Positions 11,301 through 23,046 of a DNA stretch of 64,000 bases are shown here, piece after piece (positions within the stretch are counted from its first letter, which is position 1; each line of letters starts with the position of its first letter). The DNA is taken from the NCBI GenBank assembly GCA_024516035.1, contig CM044962.1, positions 7,412,659 to 7,476,658 on the forward strand, written 5' to 3'. The translations under genes were made by a program, and so were the position numbers. The DNA is from Bactericera cockerelli. Its lineage: Eukaryota > Arthropoda > Insecta > Hemiptera > Triozidae. The notes under the pieces are model-generated. The model saw nothing but the letters and a program-made list of their open reading frames with translations. It ran no database searches and was not told the origin of the DNA.

Positions 11301-14300
11301 TTTTATACAGGGTGGTTCACAAGTGAAATAATGACTTGATTTTTTTTAAAACTGAGTTTTTTAAATTTTTTATTTAGGATTAATAATTCTCGACTAGTTT
11401 TACACATTTTTCGTTAGTCATATCGAAAAACAAAACTAAAGTGTCGTACAGGGTGAGACATAATTTTTTTGTAACACCCTGTATATGGGCAGTCAAAGAG
11501 ACGCAAAATTAAATATAAAGACTAAATATGCAAGAAAAACTTTGATTTTTAATGAAACTAAAAAGTTATGGTGTTTTAACTAATATTGTCGCATGGACCA
11601 CCCTGTAGATATTTTCTTAAACCATCATATGGGTAGTCGAAACTGTCTAAAATTCAACGAGAAGTCCAAATCTGAAAGAAAAAAAATGAATTCAAAAAGC
11701 CATGCTCAATTTTGTGTCTACACCTACCTACTTTTTATTTCAAGTTTTAAAATCATTCAGTGTGGACACCAAATTGAAAATGGCTTCAAATTCGTGTTTT
11801 TAACTTGTTTTTCCCACATGATTCGAAGTGTTCGTTGAATTTTATACAACTTAGAGTACCTACATGATATTTTAAGAAAATATCTACAGGGTGGTCCATG
11901 CGACAATCTTCTTTTACTCTGTCCTATCCCGCTCAAGCAGGGTCGACGTTGTTCAACCTCATGGTTGAGGTTGATTTGGTTTTGGCACATTTTTTTACGG
12001 CTGGATGCCCTTCCTAACGCCAACGATTCTATTTGATTTAACGTCCTGGATTAGGACGGGGGTTTTACCCTCCATTCGCTGGGAATCGTACCAGCTACCC
12101 ACATTAACCTCACCCAGCCTGGGTAGGGCCGGAAATGGCAGCCTCACGTGTTTGGATGGAACAGAATTTTCTTCGAAAAGTCTGCCCCAGCCGTGAGTTG
12201 AACTCGGGAACTCTGGACTACGGGCAGTAGTCACAACCATTACGCCACGGAGGCTGCGTCCATGCGACAATATTAGTTAAAAAACCATAACTTTTTAGTT
12301 TAATTAAAAATCAAAATTTTTCTTGCATATTTAGTCTTTATATTTAATTTAGCGTCTCTTTGACTGCCTATATACAGGGTGTTACAAAAAAATTATGTCT
12401 CACCCTGTACAACACTTTAGTTTTGTTTTTCGATATGACTAACGAAAAATGTGTAAAATTAGACGAGAATTATCAATCCTAAATAAAAAATTAAAAAAAC
12501 TCAGTTTTAAAAAAAATCAAGTCATTATTTCACTTGTGAACCACCCTATATAATTTTTTTTTGATGCCAATTGAAAGTGCGTGTATTCATTACACAAACA
12601 TATTCTATTCTTGTTATCGAAAAAATTAACCGAACTTGAGTTATTCAACATTTAGAAAAAAAATTGGTCGAAAAAAAACCACCCTGTATGTAATAATTTT
12701 GTTTAAAAAAGTACTCAGGAATCATTTAGAAGTAAAATTATCAAATAAAATTCAGGTCGATCCATTTAAAAATCGAAAGTTGTCACCTCAATTTCTGACT
12801 TTTGAACCACCCTGTATAAAAAAAAAATTTATAACTGAAACCGCATAATTAGCGCATGTACCCTAGATTTTTTTATTTTTCAAAAACTCTTTCAGGGGTC
12901 GAGTAATTTGAGGTGTCCAAGTTTGGTGGGACACCCTGTATTATTTTATGAGAAATAAAATTAAAAATGAAACAAAATTCGGAGATTATCTATTACGTGG
13001 CGAAAAAAAAATCGAAAATATAATATTATTTTATGAGAAAAAAAAATACATTAAGAAACAAAAATCGGAGATTATCTATTACGTGGCGAAAAAAAAACGA
13101 AAATATTATTTTATGAAAGAAAGAAAAAATCAAAAATGAAACAAAAATCGGAGATTATCTATTACGTGGCGAAAAAAAAATCGGAAATATAATATTATTT
13201 TATGAGAGAAAAAAAAATCAAAAATGAAACAATAAATCGGAGATTTATTAATTTTACAAAACAAAATACGATAACATTTTACACTATGCATTGGTAGTCT
13301 ATTTATAAAATGATTTTTTCGGGTCAAATATTTTATTATAATTAAAAAAACACTGCCAATTATGGACACAATACTTCCTCGTGATTGTTTCACATTGTAA
13401 ACACGTGCCAATTTTGAGATTTTATACAAAATTACTTGTATCTCCAAAACTAGTGAACCGATTTTCTTCAAATTTGTTTTATATGGTAAAATATTGTTTT
13501 TTCTACATTCTAGATTCTACAAAAAATTCTGTATCGGCAAGTCGTGGTCCTTATTTTTTTACTTTTTTGTCCAAAATTTCGGATTTTCTTAAATATCATA
13601 GTCAAATTATAATTAATTAAATAATAAATATTAATTACCTATGTAAAACAATAATATGCATATTCTTACAAAATTTCATCAAAATCGGGTGTACCGTTCA
13701 CGAGATATAAGCGTTTAAGTAAAAAGTTAGTGGTCAGGCGCATGGTCTCTTTCACCCAGAACCGCTAGTACGAATTCGATGAATTTAAAATGGGACCATC
13801 TAGAGAATGTCTCCTAGATGTGTGCAAAATTTCATCAAAATCGGTTGAGTGGTTTCCGAGATTTGCGCGTTACAAGGAATCGTTTTAACAGACAGACAGA
13901 CAGACAGACCGACAGACCGACAGACGGACACAAAACCAAATTTACTCAGTAGGTTATGAAACGTCCAGAAATATGAAAAAAATTGAAATCGGAGCAAAAA
14001 AATATTTTTTTTTACAAAAACGAACACAATACTTCCGATTTCTAATATTAGAAATTTCTCGGAAGTAATTAAAATGATTATTATGAACTGCGCAATGTTT
14101 ACGAGTGTTTCACACCAAGACAAAACCTACCCAGTTTGAGATCACCTTTCTTCTTGAATCGTTTGATCAGCTTATTCCTGAATGAGATCTCTTTGAGTCT
14201 TTTTATGTCTTCGAGTTTGTCTTTTTTCTGGAAAAGGAAAATAAGAAATAACATTTATATTTATTTAGGATACTTTCTGTTGAGACTGACTGTTATGTCT

Positions 14301-17300
14301 TGGTTTGCGACTTGGAGTGTATTGAATCAGACTGGGACATAAAAATAAAAGACCTCATAAAAGAACTATTCTAGTGGCATTAGATTTGTCTAAAGCATTT
14401 GACACTGTGAACCTAAACACCCTTCTTGGGGACATCCTAGAGACCACAATTCCTTGGCAAATCAAACGTTGGCTCCAAAACTATCTAAATGGACGACAAA
14501 CTTTTGTAGAGTTTAGAAATACAAAATCAAAATATAGGAAACTTAAACAAGGAGTACCGCAAGGAGGTGTCCTTTCCCCCCTCCTTTTCAACCTTTATCT
14601 GAGTAAGATTCCACCTCCACCACCCGAGATATCACTAATTAGCTATGCGGATGATTGCACCATTCTTGCGTCCGGAAACAATCTCCCTGAACTCTGCAGT
14701 ACTATCAACATCTATCTTGACACTCTTCATCAGTGGTTTCAACAACGCCACCTTCAATTTTCATCTGAGAAGTCCAGTACTACTCTCTTTACATCCTGGA
14801 CACTGGAGCTCAATCAAGACCTTGACATTAACATCAATGGACAACGCATCCCAACCATCAAAACCCCCAAAATTCTTGGCGTGACCTTTGACCAACTTTT
14901 AACATTCAACTCCCATGTGACTAAAACTGTTAATAAACTCAAGAACAGAAACAACATGTTGAAGGCCCTGGCAGGCACAAGTTGGGGTAAAGAAAAAGAA
15001 ACCATGCTAATAGCATTCAAAGCCATCAGTCGTCCCCTAGTCAACTATGCTGCCCCAATATGGTCACCTATCATCAGTGACACACAATGGAAGAGAATTC
15101 AAGTCTGTCAGAATGCTGCTATCCGGATCTCAATAGGTTGTCTCCTGATGTCTAATATTGACCATTTACATACTGAAAGTCAAATCTTACCTGTCAAAAC
15201 TCACACCTTGATGTTAGCGGAACAATACCTTTTATCTAGCCACCTACCAAATCACCCTAATTTCAATCTAGTCAATAAACCGTTACCAAAAAGATGTATA
15301 CGTCAATCCCTCCAGTTCCTAAAACCCAACATAGAAATGTACCTACCATCAACCACCATTGATCCTGATCACTACAAAATATGTCTTCAAGAAATACACA
15401 CTAGAACTGTAGAAGATGCAATAGCCCAATACAAACCTAATCAAGTTCTAGGCTGTCCACCTCCACCTATTGCACCAGAAGAAAAGGATCTTCCAAGAAG
15501 CACCCGAAGTAAACTAGCACAACTTCGCTCCGGCTGGTCTAGGATGCTCAATATTTACCTCAACAGATTAGACCCTAACGTGAAAAATGAATGTAGTCTA
15601 TGCCATTCAGAACCCCATGATGTCCATCATTTATTTAGCTGCTCTCAGAATCCAACGACACTCACAACAATAGACCTGTGGAATAACCCCAAAAATGTTG
15701 CAGCTTTCCTCCAACTTGACGTCGATTGATCTGCTCTTGTCCGCCGCTACAACAACAACAACAACATAAAAAGAGTCATCATCATAATAGAGTGGCGTCA
15801 TCGTGAACGATAGTAGCCAGACAGTGGAGGAATGACTCAGAAATTCTACCACTGTGTTTACAAGGAGGCTAATAATTGACAAGGGCCCCCAGAACCAAGC
15901 CAATGCTGGCCTACTCCCTGTTTATAGTTTAACTTTTTTATTTATTTATAAAAAATAATGTGTAAAACATTTTTTTTTATACACAAAACAATCAACAATA
16001 AATTATTAACAGAGAAAAAGAACTTAACAATTTTTACAAAATAAAATAAAGAAAAAAATATTGAACTTTAAATTTACAGTTGTCTTGTAATCCAGGGCAA
16101 AGTTAATGCCTTAGGCATTCTCTGCCACTTAACCAAGCTAGCCTGGCTTGTTAGGTTGGTCTAGTACATTTTCTGTGTTTAGAGTCCTCTAGCGAGACAC
16201 TGGTGTTCTCAATGTTTAACGTCCCACAGCCAGACAGGTGCTTTGTGGATCATAGGAGACTGATAACAAAATCATCATCATAGGGTGGCGTCATCGTGGA
16301 CAATGGTAGCCAGACAGTGGAGGAATGACTCAGCACTTCTACCACTGTCTTTACAAGGAGGCTACTAATTGACAAGGGCCCCCAGAACCAAGCCAATGCT
16401 GGTCTGCTTCCTGTTTATAGTCCCCCAGCCAGACTGCTGGTCTACTCCCTGTTTATAGTCCCCCAGCCAGACTGCTGGTCTACTCCCTGTTTATAGTCCC
16501 CCAGCCAGACTGCTGGTCTACTCCCTGTTTATAGTCCCCCAGCCAGACTGCTGGTCTTCTCCCTGTTTATAGTCCCCCAGCCAGACTGCTGGTCTACTCC
16601 CTGTTTATAGTCCCCCAGCCAGACTGATAACAAAATCAGAAAGAATACCTTCAGTTCAATGCCCTTGAGTTTCATTTTCGCGAGTCGCTTTTCCCGCTTT
16701 AACTCCAACTCTTTGCTGTCCTGGAACACGAAATGAGAGAAAATAAATTATTCCAACAGACCCACAAAAATTCTCGGTTCCCCAAGTTATTATTATTATT
16801 AAAAACTTTATTAGCTATAAAAAGACGGGTTTCCCCAGCTAAGACAGTACGCAATCCAAGACTTAGCCCCACAAAGGTATTACAAAAATGCCTATTTAAT
16901 TTTTTGTAACACCTCTGTGAAGCTAAGTAAGTCTAGATTTTGCGTATTGTTTGAAATGGGAAAACAAATGCTCAAGTCATGACCAAGTTTTCGAGGCTTC
17001 ATGGCTACGAAATAAAGAAGGCTGTGAAACATCTTTTTTTTTTTAAGTCCGACCATAGCGTGTAGAATCAAGAAGTGTGGAAACGAACCCCAGTTGCATG
17101 GACACGCCACATAGCGCAAAGAAGTTTATGTTTATATTTACATTTGATATATTTATGTTTACATTTGATACGGGTGAGGGACGAGGAGAGGAGACTCCTT
17201 TGCGATACTAGCGCTGAGGACGCCACGATGTAGGCCGGCGGGGGGTGGTTTCCACACTTCTTAATTCTACACGCTATGGTCTGATTATGAACAAGGGCCA

Positions 17301-20196
17301 AAGAGTCTCACCTTGATTTTATCAAACACATAGCTGAGAAGTCGAATGGTCTGCAGTTTGCGCTGAGCCACCAGATACAGATACTCCTCGCACGCTATCT
17401 TCTTGTTCATGTTCTTCGCCTCCTTCTTGTTGAGCTTGAGCAGTTTCTTCTCCTTCCGTTTCTCCTCTCTCTCGCGTTGTCGCTCCAACTTGGACTCCTG
17501 GAGAAATGGTCAAGTGGTTAAAGGGTTGGGTGGAAGAGATTGCCACAGGCAATAACCCCGCCCTTTATAGGTAGGACATTTCTCTCTTTTTTTCCTTCTT
17601 GTATATTTGTTTAATCTTTTTGTTTTTCTTTATATTTCATTGTGTTCTACTGTATATAATTTTTGTTCTACCTAATAAAGCTTAAAAAAAAAAAAAAAAA
17701 ATGTTGTTAATGTTGTAGCCAGCTTGGCTACAGCTGGAAGGGGGGAGTGATGGTCTCCAGCCAACTTTATTTCAAAATTGGCTCGTCCTGAACCACATAT
17801 TTCTATGTGCGATCAACCATCATGAGGACTTGAACTTTTCTTTATAAGCCATTAAACCCTCAGGAAACTGCAAGCTACCCTGGCTTGTAAGGGTGGGCTA
17901 GTCTGTTCTCTGTTTATAGTCCTCTAGCGAGACACTGGTCTTCTCCCCCTGTTTAACGTCCCCCAGCCAGACTATCAAGTGGTTAACGCGCGTCTGGTAA
18001 TCCAGGTAGCGTAGGAATTCGTTGGTTCGAATCCCACCCAGTGCATGATTTTTTCCTCATTCATTTGAGTTTGTGACCACATAATAACAAGACTCTGAGG
18101 GTTAGGTGGTAGAAAATGCTTTGAGCATTAACCTCGCCTGGTGGTTACCTTCCACTAAAGAGTATTATTATTATATTTAGGCCAGCGTTGACGAACAAGG
18201 ATTTTTTTCGACCTAGGAGAAATAAGTGAATGGAGACATCATATCGTATATCTCATGGGTAATATTATTCCCCACCTTCAGCACAAGATTTTTATCTTTT
18301 GAAGGTGGGTATACACTCATTATTTGTTGATGAAGTTTATTTGTTAAAAGATAAATACATGGAAATTTTTAAAAAAAAATATATAGAAAAAAATCTGTCA
18401 CATGACAATTATATTTCCATTTGAGATTTTTACCACATAATAATACGTCTTATGCTTACTGCTGCAATAATCAGATTTAATAGTCTTAATCGGGCAGTAT
18501 AAATAAGGAGATATTATTGTACAGGGGGACTATAAACAGGGAGTAGACCAGCATTGGCTTGGTTCTGGGGGCCCTTGTCAATTATTAGCCTCCTTGTAAA
18601 GACAGTGGTAGAAGTGCCAAGTCAAGTTGACTATTGTATATAACTATAAAGTTGAAAAACGCCACTTTAACATAAAAAAAAGATAGATGGATAATAATAA
18701 AAGTTAAAGTTATCATATTTGTGTTAATCACTTTCGTGATATCACAACTACTCAAAGTCACTTTACTAAAACTAAATCCATGCTGAAACCAGGACTTGAA
18801 CCACTCACCTCCAGGTTACAAGTCTGTTGCCTTATCGATAGATATTACTAATAATAATATCGCCTTATTTATATTGCCCGATAAGGACTTTTAAAGTCCC
18901 ATTATTCCAGCAGTAAGCCCAAGACATATTAAAATGTGGTAAAAATCCCAAATGGGAGGATAACTTATCATGTCCCGGCTGGGTTTCGAACCCACGACTT
19001 CTGGAATCTCTGGATTCACAGAGCACGTCTCTGCATACCAGCCGAAACCTCGCTTTCAACTACATGGTCTCATTTGATCTTCAAGAGTGGAGTATGAAAC
19101 GTTGCTTTTCCTTTTTTTGGGGCAGTGGGGTGGGGATTTAACGTTGCTTTGACCCACTGAGCTACCGGGACAGACGATAGATAGATAATACTACGCCACG
19201 GATCTTTTACTTTACCTTCTCTTTCCGCTTCACCTCCTCCTCCTCCCTCTTCCGCCTCTCCTCCTCCGCCGCCTCCGCCAGTTTCTTCTCCTCCTTCTCT
19301 TTCTCCTTGGCCACTAACTTCTCCCTCTCAATGGCGCGCTTCCTAATCGTGCTCTCGCTCAGGTGTTTGGTCTTGTCAAAGTCCACCTGAGGCAGAAATG
19401 AATTACAGGTCACTTGAAATTACATACATGGTTGGGTGGAAGAGATTGCCATAGGCAATAACCCCCCCGCCCTCTAGTTAGGACATATGTTTTTATATAT
19501 TTTTTATTGTATATATTGTTTCCATTTTTTTCATTGCTAAAATAATTATTTGCATAGTACATATGTCCATTTATATCTAATAAAGTGTTGAATAATAATA
19601 CATCCCAGGTCGAACCCAGGTCACCGTGCGTGCAATGCCTAGCGTAGCGTAATTAATACTATCACAAAACAAGGTGCCTGGTTCCCCAGGTACCTTAGTG
19701 TGATAGTATAAGTGCATACTCATACTTACTTTATTTGATTCATTTTAAGTACTTATATATTTATTATACTATTGTTATTCAAAATATTGTAATGAAATGA
19801 TGTACAAAAATAAAGCAAAAATCATGTTAAAAAAAAAAAAAAAACAATAAAATAAATAATCTGGTGTGATACCACGACTTTCCTTATACCCCGAAAATAA
19901 GTCGAATTCCGCCACTGGTGACTCGACGGTAACTGGTGACCACCACAACCTACCTTGACTTTTACCCTTTCCAAAACAATTTTTTTTCAATATTTTTTAC
20001 ATGCATTTTTTATTCCTAAAATGTAAAATAATAAAATAAAATTTTATGGCTGTATGGAATGGCCTTGCCAACCAATGACAAAAAAAAAAAAAAAAAAAAA
20101 AAAAAAAACACCCTACCTTGGAAAAAAAAAAAAAAAACCCTACCTTGAAAAAAAAACCCTACCTTGAAAAAAAAAAAAAAAAAACACCCTACCTTG

Positions 20197-20229
<33 letters not shown>

Positions 20230-23015
20230 ACCCTACCTTGAAAAAAAACACTACCTTGAAAAAAAAAAAAAAAAACACCCTACCTTCAAAAAAAAACCCT
20301 ACCTTGAAAAAAAAAACCCTACCTTGATGTTGGCGCAGTACGCCTTGTCGCCGTCCACATGCAGCAGCTTCATGCCGCGCAGCGCGTCCATCGCCTTGAC
20401 GAAGTGCACGTACTCCCGGAACTGCACGAACGCCTCGAACAGCACCGGCCTGGCGGGCCGCGCGTGCGAGAGGAGGCTCATGCCGGAGATGTAGGCCTTC
20501 ATCTGGGGGCGGTACGGATCGTTGATCGGGATGTCGATCTCACGAATGTCGCCGTAGTTTTGGAACACGCGCCGCAACATCTGACGAGGGAAAAACATTT
20601 TTTCCGTTGGCATTAACACCGCCCTTGATCAAGTTTTGTTTTATTTCAATTTCTATTTAAATATTCTATGCACCTACTTTATTGTAAATAAAACTTGATC
20701 GTTTAATAATAATAATAATATTTTTTTTTAAAGATGAATGTTTATTTGTTTAACAGTCATTTTTTATTTCGTAGCCAACTGCAGCTACTGTAGATTAGAA
20801 GTTTTATTATTATAAAACCTGGTTGCAGGGTTTCAGCTGAAACACCATACAACTAACACTGCGACCTAGTAAGATCTATTGTGACCAGGGTATTAGATTA
20901 GAAGCTTAATAATAATAATATCGCCTTATTTATACTGTCCGATTAAGACTATTAAAGTCCCATTATTCCAGCAGTAAGCTCAAGACTTATTATTAAGTGG
21001 TAAAAATCCCAAATGGGAGGATAACTTGTCATGTCCTGGCTGGGTTTCGAACCCACGACCTCTGGAAACTCTGGATTCACAGAGTGCCGCCATTACCACT
21101 GAGCTACCAGGACAGACAGGGAAAAATATTTTTTTTAAAGATTTTTTATTTACACTTTATTTTTTTATACAAGACAAACAACAATAACTTATTAACAGAG
21201 ATAATAAAAAAATTAACAATATTTACAAAATAAGGTATAACAAAAAAAAAAAATATATAAATTTAAATGTGCAATTGTCTTATAATCCGGGGCAAAGTTA
21301 ATGCCTTAGGCATTCTCTGCCACTTAACCCCGGTACATTGTCTTATTATTGTCTTGTAAATAAATAAATATTAAAAAAAAACACTTAAAGATTAATGTTT
21401 AACAGCCATTTTTTATTTCGTAGCCAACTGCAGCTGTAGATTAGAAGCTTGTGGTCCGTGTTGTAGCTTGCCCACCCTGTAGTATGCCTCCCCTCTGATG
21501 GGCGGGAAGTGACACAATACTTCCTATTTAGGTGTTTGGTCGAGCGGTTTTCTCGCTCGTCCAAATAAATAAACAATCAGCCATACGAAAAATCAATCAC
21601 ACACACAAACACTGAGACAAGACATTACAATAGAGAAATACAAGTATCAATGGTCCAGAACCCAACACAATTCCTTGGCTCGCAAGGAAAGCCCCTACTT
21701 TCAAGGGTGTCATTTGGGTCATCATCATATAATAAATAAATAAATAATGTCTGGCTGGGGGACGTTAAACAGGGAGAAGACCAGTGTCTCGCTAGAGGAC
21801 TATAAACAGAGAACAGACTAGCCAACCCTTACAAGCCAGGCTAGTTTGCAGTTTCCTAAAAGTTCAATGGCTTGTACAGAAAAGTCCAAGTCCTCATGTT
21901 GGTTGATTGCACATAGACATATGTGGTTCAGGACGAGCCAACATTGAAATAAAGTTGGCTGGAGACCATCACTCACCCCTCCAGCTGTAGCCAAGCTGGA
22001 TACAACAACAACATAAATAAATAAAAATCGTGGTCTCTCATTTCTTTGCTTGGTTGATTCGTTTTGGACCTGGGTGCAGAACCACTTTGACACGTAAAGA
22101 CTCATTTCCCCACAGTTTATCTCAATCACATTTCTATAAAAATCTTCTTTTTTTTTTATTTTTTTTTTATTTTTAAAGAAAAAAATTGTTCTATGGTTGG
22201 TCACTCACCGCTTCGCTCGGTTGATGCGGTTTGGCCGGGGTGCAGAACCACTTGACCGGTAGGTTGGACAGGTAGATGGTGTCTGGCCGCTCGCCCGCCT
22301 TCATCTCGTTCATGTTCTTGGCGTCGCGGAAGTACGAGTCCCAGTCGTGCCGCGTGGGGAAGTCTGGCTTGGCCTCGCCGGCGCGAACCTTGAGCCCGTC
22401 CGCGTACCCTGGGGGAAGAACGGAGAAAATGAGAACAGAGTTTTCTTCTATTGGTTCTTATTCCTCAGAAGTTAGACTTAGCTTATAGGAGATGTATTGA
22501 TTATAATATTATTCTTGTACAAATAAATAAAAGTATTCAATTCAATTCAATGTATTTTATTCTGAAGTATGAAATACTACGTTGGGAAGTGTTTGGTCTT
22601 TGGTTTGGCGTACGTGAAATAGCTTCCCCATTCCTTTTTTTTTTTTAATATTCAAACTTTATTTCAGTTTTATTTAAAACTTTTATAAATTGGGGAAATA
22701 AGGTACATAGGATAGGAAAAGAAATACAGATAAATGGGGTACAAGGAAAAAATATGACAATTACAAGAAAAGGAAAAGAATACAAACAAATACAAGGAAT
22801 ACAATAATGATCAGGATAAGTAGGAGGAAAGAAAAAAAAAAAAAAATAATAATAATAATGAAATACAATAAAAAAACAAATAATAATAATAATAATAATT
22901 AAAAGAAAGAAAAAAAATCAACAAAAATCATGAGCACACTTGGCTATATTGGCTTAGTGTAAAATATTTATAATTAAATAAATATTAAAAATAAGCCCAC
23001 AAAGACTAGAAATGT

Positions 23016-23046
<31 letters not shown>

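Noticed and set aside
11593..13620. Small open frames inside and right of the foldback element
   Set aside because: They fall in inverted arms, SINE sequence or A/T-rich tandem repeats and show no protein-like composition.
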